A DNA stretch of 41,527 bases, from NCBI GenBank assembly GCA_001830425.1, contig MIAA01000037.1:1-41527 (forward strand), written 5' to 3'. The notes beneath the pieces were generated by a model that worked only from the letters and a program-made list of their open reading frames with translations, searched no databases and was not told the origin of the DNA. This stretch comes from Rhodospirillales bacterium RIFCSPLOWO2_02_FULL_58_16 (GTDB lineage: Bacteria; Pseudomonadota; Alphaproteobacteria; Rhodospirillales; 2-02-FULL-58-16). This document shows, piece by piece, positions 15,790-24,666 of the stretch. Each line of letters opens with the position of its first letter. Within the stretch, counting starts at the first letter, position 1. A program made the position numbers and the translations under genes.

Positions 15790-17678
15790 GCGATCTGTTA
15801 CAGGTTAAAAACCTCAAGGTTGAATTCCAGACCCAGGCCGGCGTGGTGCGCGCCGTCGAGAACATATCGCTGCGCGTGCGCGCCGGATCGACGGTGGCGC
15901 TGGTCGGCGAGTCCGGCTCCGGCAAGACGATAACGGCGCAGGCCATCATGGGCATTCTTCCGCGCACGGCGCGCATCGCCGACGGTCAGATACTGCTTGC
16001 CGACCCCGCCGAGGGCGGCGCCGCCGTCGATCTGGCCAAGCTTAACCCCGACAGTCCGCGCTTCCGCTCCATTCGCGGCAACAGAATCTCGATCATCTTC
16101 CAGGAGCCGATGACATCGTTGTCGCCCCTGCACACCATCGGCGACCAAATAAGCGAGACGCTGTTTCTGCACCGCAACATGAGCAAGGCCGAGGGACTTA
16201 AGACTACCGTCGAAATGCTCCGGCTGGTCGGCTTCCCCAACCCGGACGAGGCTTTGAATGCCTACCCCTTCGAGCTGTCGGGAGGGCTGCGCCAGCGGGT
16301 GATGATCGCCATGGCCCTGGTCTGCCGTCCGGCGCTGCTGATCGCCGATGAGCCGAGCACGGCGCTTGACGTCACCATCCAGGCGCAGATTCTTAAATTG
16401 CTCAAAGACCTACAGGCGGAGTTGGGAATGGCGGTGCTGATCATCACTCATGATCTGGGCGTGGTCGCCAATGTCGCCGAGGAGGTGTTCGTCGCCTATA
16501 ACGGCAATATTGTGGAAAGCGGGACGCTTGAGGATATCTTCCGCACTCCCACTCATCCCTACCTCAAGGCGTTGCTGGCCGCCGTCCCCCGTTTCAACAT
16601 GAAGCCGGGCGAACGGCTGATCCCCTTGCGCGAAATCACCCACAAGACCGGCCATCTGTTGGTCGCCGACCCGAACTATATTGGAAAAATCAAGACCGCC
16701 GCCACGCCGTTGCTGGATGTACAGGACGTATCCAAGTGCTTCACCACTCGCAAAAAAGGCGGCTTCCTGGGATCAAGCCGCTGTGAAAACGCCAGGGTCG
16801 TGGACGATGTGAGCTTCCAGGTAAAGCACGGCGAATGCCTGGGCCTGGTGGGCGAAAGCGGCTGCGGCAAAACTACCCTGTCCAAGATCATCATGAGAGC
16901 GATCAACGCCGACAGCGGCAAGGTGCTGTTTTGCGACAACGGCAATCAGATAAACCTGCTGGAGCTGAACGACGCCGAGTTGGCGCCGCTCAGGCGTAAA
17001 TTTCAATATGTGTTCCAGGACCCTTTCGGGTCGCTTAACCCGCGAATGACCATTTTCGACATCCTCAGCGAACCGCTGGTCATCCACAATATCGGCGATG
17101 CGGCCTACCGCCGGGAAATGACGATCGAACTGATGAATCTGGCCGGGCTTGACCCGCGCTTTCTCAACCGCTACCCGCACAGCTTCTCCGGCGGCCAGCG
17201 CCAGCGCATCGGCATCGCCCGCGCTCTGGCCCTCAAGCCGAAACTGTTGATTTGCGACGAGCCGGTTTCATCTCTCGACGTCTCGATCCAGGCGCAAATT
17301 CTTAACCTGCTGAAAGATTTGCAGGATGAGCTGGGGCTTACCTACCTGTTCATCTCCCACAATCTGGCGGTGGTCAATTACATCGCCGACCGCATCGCCG
17401 TTATGTGCGCCGGGCGGATCGTCGAGATCGCGCCGTGCGACCTGCTGTTTGAAAACCCCGTTCATCCCTATACTCAAGCCCTGGTGTCGGCGGCGCCGTT
17501 TCCGGACCCGGAGCATCGCCTCGACTTCTCGGCACTGGCGGAAGGCAAGGCTTCCGATCCCGACGCCTGGCCGGCGCCGTTCAACATCCGAAGCGGCGAA
17601 GACGCCGGCTTTATTGATCTGGGCGGAGGCCACCTCGTGCGCGCCCACGCCATGCCGAAATCGGGAGCCGCCGCCTGA
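15786..17678 (+). CDS. Opp/Dpp-type ABC importer ATPase with two fused nucleotide-binding domains
   Basis: 630 residues from the ATG at 15786 (ATGA overlap with the deacetylase gene). Two complete NBDs are present. NBD1: Walker A GESGSGKT (41-48), signature LSGGLRQR, Walker [16 protein letters not shown]2: Walker A GESGCGKT (356-363), signature FSGGQRQR, Walker [13 protein letters not shown]. Each ends in the oligopeptide-transporter C-terminal segment ([13 protein letters not shown] and [13 protein letters not shown]). Unlike the degenerate exporters nearby, both ATP sites look intact. It should energise the two permeases at 19583-21732. The family imports peptides, but also oligosaccharides and opines. 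Confidence 0.93.
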   Translation: MSDLLQVKNLKVEFQTQAGVVRAVENISLRVRAGSTVALVGESGSGKTITAQAIMGILPRTARIADGQILLADPAEGGAAVDLAKLNPDSPRFRSIRGNRISIIFQEPMTSLSPLHTIGDQISETLFLHRNMSKAEGLKTTVEMLRLVGFPNPDEALNAYPFELSGGLRQRVMIAMALVCRPALLIADEPSTALDVTIQAQILKLLKDLQAELGMAVLIITHDLGVVANVAEEVFVAYNGNIVESGTLEDIFRTPTHPYLKALLAAVPRFNMKPGERLIPLREITHKTGHLLVADPNYIGKIKTAATPLLDVQDVSKCFTTRKKGGFLGSSRCENARVVDDVSFQVKHGECLGLVGESGCGKTTLSKIIMRAINADSGKVLFCDNGNQINLLELNDAELAPLRRKFQYVFQDPFGSLNPRMTIFDILSEPLVIHNIGDAAYRREMTIELMNLAGLDPRFLNRYPHSFSGGQRQRIGIARALALKPKLLICDEPVSSLDVSIQAQILNLLKDLQDELGLTYLFISHNLAVVNYIADRIAVMCAGRIVEIAPCDLLFENPVHPYTQALVSAAPFPDPEHRLDFSALAEGKASDPDAWPAPFNIRSGEDAGFIDLGGGHLVRAHAMPKSGAAA

Positions 17679-19576
17679 TGAACAAGCGCGCCGTCATAGC
17701 CCTGATGCTGTCCCTGACCGTGACTGCGGCGCAAGCCGGCGAATACATTGAGCCGCCGTATTTCAGCGATGACGTAGCCTCGGGTAAAATGCCGCCGGTG
17801 CAGGACAGATTGCCGGAAAACCCGGCGGTTGTCGCCATGGACGGCCCGAAGATGGAGCCGGGACGCCACGGCGGCACGCTCAGGCTTTTGATGTCCGGCG
17901 CCAAGGACACCCGCATGATGGAAGTCTACGGCTATGCCCGTCTGGTCGGCTATGACAAGACATACGCCCTGAAGCCGGACATCCTGGAAAAAATCGATAT
18001 CGAGGAAGGCCGGATATTCACCATGTATCTGCGCAAGGGACACAAGTGGTCCGATGGCCGGCCCTTTACCTCGGAAGACTTCCGCTACCACTGGGAAGAC
18101 ATTATCCTGAATAAGGAAATGTCGCCGACGGGGCCTCCCATGAGCATGAAAGTAGACGACGAAGCCCCCGCCTTTCAGGTCATTGACGAGACCACGGTGC
18201 GCTACGCATGGTCAAAGCCCAATCCCTTCTTTCTGCCGGCGCTGGCCGGCGCCGGTCCCGAATATATCTACAAACCGGCTCATTACCTGAAGCGCTTCCA
18301 CGCCCGCTACGCCGCCGCCGCCGAGCTTGAGAAATTGATCAAGGAGTATGGCCAGCGCAACTGGGCGGCCCTGCAAACCCTGATGAGTCACCAGTACAAA
18401 AATTCCAACCCGGAGCTGCCCAGCCTGCAACCCTGGGTTCTGTCAACCAAGCCGCCGGCGGAGCGCTTTATTTTCAAGCGCAACCCCTACTACTACCGCG
18501 TCGATAAAAACGGACGGCAGCTTCCCTACATCGACGAAGCGGCGATGACCATCACCGACAGTAAACTGATCGCCGCCAAGACAGGCTCGGGAGACGCCGA
18601 TCTGCAGGCCCGCGACCTTCAATTCAACAACTACACCCTTCTCAAGCAGGGCGAAAAGCGCAACGGCTTCAAGGTGCGCCTGTGGCCGTCGGCAAAGGGA
18701 GCGCATTTGGCGCTGCACCCCAACCTCAACGCCGCCGATCCCGAGTGGCGCAAGCTGATGCGCGCCGTCGATTTTCGCCGGGCGCTGTCGCTGGCCATCG
18801 ACCGTCACGAGATCAATAAGGTGATCTATTTCGGTCTGGCCCAAGAAGGCAACAACACCGTGCTGCCCGGCAGCCGACTCTACAAGCCGGAGTACACCAC
18901 CATGTGGACGCGCTTTGACCTGGCCAGGGCCAACAAGATGCTGGACGAGCTGGGTCTCGCCAAGCGCAACGACATCGGCATCCGCCTGTTGCCCGACGGT
19001 CGCCCGATTGAGATTATCGTCGAGACCGTCGGCGCGTCCTCCGAGCAGACGGACGTGCTGGAGTTGATCCACGATAGTTGGCTCAAAGCCGGCATCAAGC
19101 TCTACTCCAAGCCGCTGCAACGCGAGGTATTCCGCAATCGCGTTTTCGCCGGCTCGACGCTGGTCTCGGTATGGTCCGGCCTGGAGAACGGCATCGCTTC
19201 CGCCGACTCCACCCCTCAGGAACTGGCGCCGACCAGCCAGCAACAATTACAATGGCCGAAGTGGGGCCTCAACTTCGAAAGCGGCGGCAAGGGCGGAGAA
19301 GCGCCCGACCTGGAGGAGGCCAGGAAGCTGGCCCGCCTCGATAGGGCCTGGCGCGACGCCGTCGATCAGAAGCAAAAAGAGGATATCTGGGATGAAATGC
19401 TGGCTATCCATGCCGATCAGCTGTTCTCCATCGGCCTGATCTCAAGCGTATTGCAGCCGGTGGTGGTCGCTGATCGCCTGCGCAACGTGCCTGAAGAAGG
19501 CATCTATAACTGGGACCCCGGCGCCCACTTCGGCATCTACCGTCCCGACACCTTCTGGTTTGCGGAGAAGAAATAA
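17678..19576 (+). CDS. Periplasmic substrate-binding protein, family 5 (Opp/Dpp type)
   Basis: 632 residues. Signal peptide: [20 protein letters not shown] with cleavage likely after AQA. The mature protein has the family-5 motif region (YLRKGHKWSDGRPFTSEDF) and a later stretch DFRRALSLAIDRHEINKVIY. It captures the substrate in the periplasm for the permeases encoded next. It is longer than typical DppA (about 535 residues), with an N-terminal extension rich in Pro. The gene starts one base into the ATPase stop (TGATG) and ends 6 bases before the first permease gene. Given the neighbours, an oligosaccharide or glycopeptide is as plausible as a peptide. Confidence 0.92.
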   Translation: MNKRAVIALMLSLTVTAAQAGEYIEPPYFSDDVASGKMPPVQDRLPENPAVVAMDGPKMEPGRHGGTLRLLMSGAKDTRMMEVYGYARLVGYDKTYALKPDILEKIDIEEGRIFTMYLRKGHKWSDGRPFTSEDFRYHWEDIILNKEMSPTGPPMSMKVDDEAPAFQVIDETTVRYAWSKPNPFFLPALAGAGPEYIYKPAHYLKRFHARYAAAAELEKLIKEYGQRNWAALQTLMSHQYKNSNPELPSLQPWVLSTKPPAERFIFKRNPYYYRVDKNGRQLPYIDEAAMTITDSKLIAAKTGSGDADLQARDLQFNNYTLLKQGEKRNGFKVRLWPSAKGAHLALHPNLNAADPEWRKLMRAVDFRRALSLAIDRHEINKVIYFGLAQEGNNTVLPGSRLYKPEYTTMWTRFDLARANKMLDELGLAKRNDIGIRLLPDGRPIEIIVETVGASSEQTDVLELIHDSWLKAGIKLYSKPLQREVFRNRVFAGSTLVSVWSGLENGIASADSTPQELAPTSQQQLQWPKWGLNFESGGKGGEAPDLEEARKLARLDRAWRDAVDQKQKEDIWDEMLAIHADQLFSIGLISSVLQPVVVADRLRNVPEEGIYNWDPGAHFGIYRPDTFWFAEKK

Positions 19577-19582
19577 AAGTCC

Positions 19583-20581
19583 ATGATCAACTATCTTGCC
19601 CGCCGGATATTGATGATGCTGATGACGCTGGTCGTGATCAGCGTGCTGGTGTTCATCATCATCCAGCTTCCCCCCGGCGACTACCTGACCAGCTACATCG
19701 CCGAGCTGGAAAGCCAGGGCGAAATGGTGAACAAGGAAAAGATCGAGTTTCTGCGTCACCACTACGGCCTGGACCGACCGATGATCGAGCAGTACTTCAT
19801 CTGGGCCGGCGGCCTGATGCAGGGGGACCTGGGCTATTCGTTTGAATACAACCTGCCGGTCAACAAGGTGATCGGCGACAGGTTGTGGCTGTCGATGCTG
19901 TTGAACTTCTCCACTATTCTGTTCATCTATCTGGTTGCGTTTCCCATCGGCGTCTATTCAGCGACTCATCAATACAGTTGGGGCGACCACTCGCTGACCC
20001 TGATCGGCTTCCTCGGACTGGCGACGCCCAACTTCCTGCTGGCGCTGATTTTGCTTTATCTGGCCAACGTCTATTTCGGCACCTCTATCGGCGGCCTGAT
20101 GGCCGACGAGTACATGGACAAGCCATGGAGCGTCGGCAAGGCATTGTCGGTCCTTGAACACCTGTGGGTTCCGGTGCTGGTTATCGGCGCATCGGGAACC
20201 GCCGGCATGATCAGGCGTCTGCGCGCCAACCTGCTGGATGAACTGCAAAAGCAATATGTAGTCACCGGGCGCGCCAAGGGTTTGCCTAACGGCAAGTTGC
20301 TGATGAAATATCCTTTGCGCATGGCGCTTAACCCCTTCATCGCCGACATCGGCAACATGCTGCCGCAAATAGTATCAGGCTCGGTGATTGTCTCGATGGT
20401 GATGTCGCTGCCGACGACCGGGCCGATGCTGCTGTCCGCCCTGCAAAGCCAGGACATGTATCTGGCCGGCTCGTTCCTTATGTTCCTGGCCCTGCTGACG
20501 GTGGTCGGCATGTTCCTGTCCGACCTGCTGCTGACGGTTCTCGATCCGCGCATCCGCCTGCAAGGAGACGCCAAGCGATGA
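19583..20581 (+). CDS. Opp/Dpp-type ABC importer permease (DppB-like)
   Basis: 332 residues. The first helix MINYLARRILMMLMTLVVIS is typical of DppB/OppB, and at least six membrane helices are visible. The EAA-type cytoplasmic loop is VTGRAKGLPNGKLLMKYPLR, which docks onto the ATPase. The usual long periplasmic loop after helix 1 contains IEFLRHHYGLDRPMIEQY. It pairs with the permease at 20578, which overlaps by four bases (ATGA). Confidence 0.92.
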   Translation: MINYLARRILMMLMTLVVISVLVFIIIQLPPGDYLTSYIAELESQGEMVNKEKIEFLRHHYGLDRPMIEQYFIWAGGLMQGDLGYSFEYNLPVNKVIGDRLWLSMLLNFSTILFIYLVAFPIGVYSATHQYSWGDHSLTLIGFLGLATPNFLLALILLYLANVYFGTSIGGLMADEYMDKPWSVGKALSVLEHLWVPVLVIGASGTAGMIRRLRANLLDELQKQYVVTGRAKGLPNGKLLMKYPLRMALNPFIADIGNMLPQIVSGSVIVSMVMSLPTTGPMLLSALQSQDMYLAGSFLMFLALLTVVGMFLSDLLLTVLDPRIRLQGDAKR

Positions 20582-21732
20582 GCGATCCCCTCGCCCACTA
20601 CGTCTCGCATGATCCCTTCGACCCCCTCACGGCGGAAAAGCTGACGCCCGAGCAGGAACGCTACTACATGGCGTCGCAGTTCCAGATGATGTGGTGGCGC
20701 TTCAAGCGCCACAAGCTGGCGGTAACAGCGGGGGTCATCATCCTGTTGAGTTATTTCTCGATCCTGATTACCGAGTTCCTGGCGCCCTACGAGCTGCACA
20801 GCCGCAACACCGAATTTATCTACGCGCCGCCGCAGAAACTTCATATGATCCACGAGGGATCGTTGATCGGGCCGTTTGTCTACCGCCTCGATTACAAACT
20901 GAACATGGAGACCCTCAAGCGCGAGTACACGGAGGACAAGACCACGGTCTATCCCCTGCGTTTCCTGTGCGCGGGCGACAATTACGAGTTCTGGGGGCTG
21001 TTCAAAGGCAACCTGCATCTGGTCTGCCCGGCCGAGAACGGGACCATGTTCCTGCTCGGCGCCGACCGTCTGGGCCGCGACATAGCGTCACGACTGCTCT
21101 ACGGCGGACGCATTTCGCTGACGGTGGGGCTGTTGGGCATTTCCATCAGCTTCATACTGGGCATCGTCATCGGCGGCATAGCCGGCTATTTCGGCGGCTG
21201 GGCGGATATCGTCATCCAGCGCATTATCGAGATTCTGCGATCCCTGCCCGAATTGCCGTTGTGGATGGCGTTGTCGGCATCGTTGCCGATCACCTGGAGT
21301 CCGATCCTGATCTACCTCGGCATCACGGTCATTCTCGGACTTCTCGACTGGCCGGGGCTGGCCCGCGCCGTGCGCTCCAAGCTGCTGGCGCTGCGCGAGG
21401 AGGACTACTGCTCGGCGGCCCGGCTGATGGGCGCCAGGCCGGGACGCATCATCGGCCGCCACCTGCTGCCCAACTTCATGAGCCACCTGATCGCCTCGGT
21501 GACGCTGTCCGTGCCGTCGATGATCCTGGGCGAGACGGCGCTGAGTTTCCTCGGGCTGGGACTGCGTCCGCCGGTAACCAGTTGGGGCGTACTGCTGTCC
21601 GAGGCCCAGAATATCGAGGCGGTGGCCCTCTATCCGTGGCTGATGCTGCCGATGCTGCCGGTTATCATTACCGTGCTGGGGTTCAACTTCCTCGGCGACG
21701 GCCTGCGCGACGCCGCCGATCCCTATAATTGA
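20578..21732 (+). CDS. Opp/Dpp-type ABC importer permease (DppC-like)
   Basis: 384 residues. A cytoplasmic N-terminal extension (LTPEQERYYMASQFQMMWWR) precedes helix 1 (LAVTAGVIILLSYFSIL). A periplasmic domain of about 100 residues follows (to LLGADRLGRDIASRLLYGG). Then come the core helices and the EAA loop EDYCSAARLMGARPGRIIGR. The motif GADRLGRD and the ending FNFLGDGLRDAADP are typical of DppC/OppC permeases. The enlarged first periplasmic loop, with two Cys, is longer than in E. coli DppC and may interact with the unusually long binding protein. It is the last gene of the importer set. Confidence 0.92.
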   Translation: MSDPLAHYVSHDPFDPLTAEKLTPEQERYYMASQFQMMWWRFKRHKLAVTAGVIILLSYFSILITEFLAPYELHSRNTEFIYAPPQKLHMIHEGSLIGPFVYRLDYKLNMETLKREYTEDKTTVYPLRFLCAGDNYEFWGLFKGNLHLVCPAENGTMFLLGADRLGRDIASRLLYGGRISLTVGLLGISISFILGIVIGGIAGYFGGWADIVIQRIIEILRSLPELPLWMALSASLPITWSPILIYLGITVILGLLDWPGLARAVRSKLLALREEDYCSAARLMGARPGRIIGRHLLPNFMSHLIASVTLSVPSMILGETALSFLGLGLRPPVTSWGVLLSEAQNIEAVALYPWLMLPMLPVIITVLGFNFLGDGLRDAADPYN

Positions 21733-21789
21733 TCGGGAGAATCGCCGGTTCAGGTTGAGTTCATACACAAAATGTCATATGGGAGACGG

Positions 21790-23226
21790 ATGAAAAACAG
21801 CGTTCCCGCCGGCATTCGCATTCTGGCGCTCGCCGCCTTGTTGGGCGCGTGCGATGCGCCGTCCTATGTCGATTCCGGGGACGGCAGCCGCAAAGCAGGC
21901 AACCCGTTTTCAGGTTTGACCTTTCATGTCTATGATTCCTACAAGACCGACCCTCCCAAGTGCGTAGCCATTCTGCCTTTAACCAAAATCGAAGACGGCG
22001 GCGCCGATAACGCCGGCATCACCATCGACCAAACCGAGGTGGTTCGTCGCTCCTTCTACGCCCATTTATCGCCTCACGGCAAAAGAGACGTGGAAATTCC
22101 CCGCGTTGATTTCGTGCTCAAGGACATGAGCGAAGCCGACCGCAAAAATACCGCGCTGGTCGGCGAAAGGCTTAACTGCGACGCTCTGATTGTCGGGAAC
22201 GTCACCGAATACGGAAAGCGGTTCCTGGGCCTCTACTCAAGCGTTGCCGTCGGCGCCGAATTGCAGATGGTCCGCGCCGATACGGGAGAACCCTTATGGG
22301 AAGGATCATATGAATCGATCTCACGCGGTGGATCGGTCCCCATGTCGCTGATCGGCATCGCCAGCGGCGTCCTGGACGCCGCCTTGAATCTTCAGGAAGA
22401 AACCCTGTTCAAGGTGCTCGATAATCTTGCCCGTCACCTGGTGACGACCATTCCCGATAACAGCATTGCCGTATTGGAAGACCCGGTAGCGCCGGTCAAT
22501 GTCGCCGTGCGGACAAAAAAGGACAAGGCTCTGCCGATCAATGACTTCATCGCCGGGTTGTCGAAAAAATCCGCCGGAGAGCAAAAACAGTCCCTGCTCG
22601 CCGCCATCAACGGCGGCCAGTTCAAGGGCAAGAACATGATCACGCTCCACGAAGCCCTGATCCGCATCGCCCCCGGAGAGCCTGAAAGTTATGGTCTGTA
22701 TGCTCATCATCTGGCGGACGAGGGCGATTACGCCAACGCCCTCGCCTATGCCGACAATGCGCTCGCCCTCAACGGCCAAAACGGCGACATGCACTTCCTG
22801 AAAGGACGCATGCAGATCAAGCTTGACGATCTTGACGGCGCCGACGCCTCGCTTGTCCGAGCCGTCGCCATGAATCCGTCAAGTTCCGAATACCTGGCCG
22901 GACTGGGCTATTTGAACTCCCTGCGCGGCAACCACGACCGCGCCCTGGCCGCCTATCAGATGGCCGTTGATCTGGACGCGGATAACGGATTCTCCCACTA
23001 CAACATGGGGGCGACTTTTTATAACGGCGGCGAATTGCAGGCCGCCCGCGACTCCTTTTATAAGGCGGGTCTCGCCTATCTGAAGATCGGCGATTACGGC
23101 CAGACCGAAAAGGCCGTCGCCGACTTGCGGGATTTGGCCTCCCAAGGCGTCAAAATGAATAACGAGATCAAAAACCTCGAAGGCGCGCTGGCATCCTTGA
23201 AAGAGAAAGGTAAGAATAATGCTTGA
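21790..23226 (+). CDS. Lipoprotein with an N-terminal GNA1162-like region and TPR repeats
   Basis: 478 residues from the ATG at 21790, preferred over 21772 because GGGAGACGG lies directly before it. The signal ends in the lipobox LLGAC, giving a lipidated Cys21. An N-terminal globular domain follows (CVAILPLTKIEDGG, NCDALIVGNVTEYG, LWEGSYES), similar in pattern to DUF799/CsgG-like envelope lipoproteins. The C-terminal half has at least three tetratricopeptide-like repeats (YANALAYADNALALNGQNGD, then DGADASLVRAVAMNPSSSEY, then HDRALAAYQMAVDLDADNG). It probably acts as an assembly or secretion partner at the outer membrane. It overlaps the next lipoprotein gene by 8 bases. Confidence 0.78.
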   Translation: MKNSVPAGIRILALAALLGACDAPSYVDSGDGSRKAGNPFSGLTFHVYDSYKTDPPKCVAILPLTKIEDGGADNAGITIDQTEVVRRSFYAHLSPHGKRDVEIPRVDFVLKDMSEADRKNTALVGERLNCDALIVGNVTEYGKRFLGLYSSVAVGAELQMVRADTGEPLWEGSYESISRGGSVPMSLIGIASGVLDAALNLQEETLFKVLDNLARHLVTTIPDNSIAVLEDPVAPVNVAVRTKKDKALPINDFIAGLSKKSAGEQKQSLLAAINGGQFKGKNMITLHEALIRIAPGEPESYGLYAHHLADEGDYANALAYADNALALNGQNGDMHFLKGRMQIKLDDLDGADASLVRAVAMNPSSSEYLAGLGYLNSLRGNHDRALAAYQMAVDLDADNGFSHYNMGATFYNGGELQAARDSFYKAGLAYLKIGDYGQTEKAVADLRDLASQGVKMNNEIKNLEGALASLKEKGKNNA

Positions 23227-24433
23227 GTGGAAACGGCTTTCAACCGTTATGACCATGGCGGCGGCAATGGCCTCATGCCAGACCACCGGATCAACCATTG
23301 TCGGCAGCGGCCCCCTGGCGCTGGCCCCGGAAGTCGATAATAACTTCAAGAGCTACCTGAATCTGCCCGACCCCCTGGCTTTCGCCGTCTCGCCCGACGG
23401 CAAGTACAGCGGCTGGTATTTTTGCAATGAAAAGAGCGCCTGTTTGGGGGCGAGCGCCAATTATGAAGCCCTCAACTACTGTAACGACAGCACTCCACGG
23501 GGAAGCGGGTCCTGCAAACTCTACGCCATGGGCCGTAAAGTCGTGTGGAACGGAACAGTGTCGGTCGTGTCGTCCCAAGGGCCGCAACAGGCCGTTTTGC
23601 CCGCAGTCGGCGTCGGCTCTCCGACTGTATCGCCTCAATGGCGGCAACAGGCCGCTCCATCCATGATCGGCAGCGGTCCTCTGCTGCTGTCGCCGGAGGT
23701 CAATGAAACCATCGTAAAATACCTGAAGCTGCAAGAACCTCTCGCCTTTGCCGTTTCAATCGACGGCAAACATAAAGGCTTGTTCTATTGCAAGGTTAAG
23801 GGAACCTGCCAGGGCATCGACGGCAAAAATGAAGCCCTCAACTTTTGCCGGCAGGACGCCGGCGGCGGCGCCGCCGATTGCAAAATCTACGCAATTGAAA
23901 AAGACGTGGTGTGGAACGGGCGGGTGATGGTCGCCGGCGACCAGGGATTACAGTTATCGGAAATATCGCCCCTCATGGGCAACGGCCCGCTGACAATGAC
24001 CGTGGAAACCAATGAAAATTTCCGGCAATACCAGGGTCGGCCGGAGCCTCTGGCCTTCGCCGTATCAAATGACGGCAGGCACAGCGGCCATTTTTATTGC
24101 AAAGAGAAAGGCGCCTGCCTCAATTCGGACGCCAAGGCCGAGGCCCTTGATTTTTGCCGACAGGATGCCGGCGATAGCGGCGTCGATTGTAAAATCTACG
24201 CCATCGGCAAGGATGTGGTGTGGAACGGGCGGGTAAGAGTCGCCGCCGCTGCGCCCCTTCAAACGGCGGCCCCTCAGGCCGCTCCCGCCGAGCCGGCGGG
24301 CGAGAGGCCCCTGACCGTGGGCGCTGCCCCGGCGACCAGAGGAGACCCGCGCTCCTCAAAGGCGTTCAGGGACCTTGAGGAAGAGATCAAAAGAGCCAGA
24401 CAAACTGCGGTCGGCGCCGACGGCAGAATGTAA
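23219..24433 (+). CDS. Lipoprotein with three four-cysteine repeats
   Basis: 404 residues, with a signal ending AAAMASC (Cys20 lipidated; lipobox slightly atypical). Three tandem repeats of about 87 residues lie at 27-113, 149-234 and 252-337. Each begins GxGPL and includes EPLAFAVSxDGxxxG, ALxFC and CKxYAIxKDVVWNG. Each repeat has four Cys with identical spacing (6, 13, 11): C69/75/88/99, C191/197/210/221, C294/300/313/324, consistent with two disulfides per domain in the periplasm. A Pro/Ala linker and a charged tail (EEEIKRARQ) follow. I do not recognise the domain. It is co-translated with the TPR lipoprotein, so they may form a complex. Confidence 0.8.
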   Translation: MLEWKRLSTVMTMAAAMASCQTTGSTIVGSGPLALAPEVDNNFKSYLNLPDPLAFAVSPDGKYSGWYFCNEKSACLGASANYEALNYCNDSTPRGSGSCKLYAMGRKVVWNGTVSVVSSQGPQQAVLPAVGVGSPTVSPQWRQQAAPSMIGSGPLLLSPEVNETIVKYLKLQEPLAFAVSIDGKHKGLFYCKVKGTCQGIDGKNEALNFCRQDAGGGAADCKIYAIEKDVVWNGRVMVAGDQGLQLSEISPLMGNGPLTMTVETNENFRQYQGRPEPLAFAVSNDGRHSGHFYCKEKGACLNSDAKAEALDFCRQDAGDSGVDCKIYAIGKDVVWNGRVRVAAAAPLQTAAPQAAPAEPAGERPLTVGAAPATRGDPRSSKAFRDLEEEIKRARQTAVGADGRM

Positions 24434-24478
24434 ATGTTTCAATGAAAGCAAGGGGGTGAAAGCGTGCAGGAAAATTTC

Positions 24479-24512
24479 TCCCCCTTGTTTTAAGGGGGAG
24501 TTAGAGGGGGTA
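24479..24512. repeat. Dispersed G/C-tract hairpin repeat, copy 2
   Basis: An 8-bp inverted repeat with a 5-base loop (24479-24499) followed by TTAGAGGGGGTA. Bases 24492-24512 are identical to 11462-11482. It lies in the intergenic gap after the lipoprotein pair. Confidence 0.75.
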
Positions 24513-24544
24513 GATGACTCAAAACGAACCCCTCTGTCATACAC

Positions 24545-24569
24545 GGCCCCCGGACTTGATCCGGGGGCC
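24545..24569. terminator. Strong GC hairpin, possible terminator or REP-type repeat
   Basis: Perfect 10-bp inverted repeat GGCCCCCGGA/TCCGGGGGCC with loop CTTGA. There is no clean T-run, but TTTTGCG follows 10 bases later. CCCGGACTTGATCCGGG-like palindromes are common extragenic repeats in alphaproteobacteria. It could end transcription of the lipoprotein operon. Confidence 0.5.
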
Positions 24570-24600
24570 GGCCAAGACGGTTTTGCGTATGTGTGATATC

Positions 24601-24623
24601 AACGGTCAATATCAATGACCGTT
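24601..24623. repeat. Inverted repeat shared with the 34.4 kb element
   Basis: Perfect 8-bp inverted repeat AACGGTCA/TGACCGTT with a 7-base loop. Positions 24603-24620 match 34392-34409 at 17 of 18 bases. It sits 44 bases before the radical SAM gene and may be an operator or a repeat remnant. Confidence 0.5.
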
Positions 24624-24666
24624 GGTTCATAGATCAATTATCAAGGCCGATGGTATAAACCACCGC

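Noticed and set aside
20691-21728. 345-codon open frame on the plus strand overlapping the second permease
   Set aside because: It runs in another frame across a well-supported permease gene and its product is Arg/His/Gly-rich without motifs; a GC-driven shadow.
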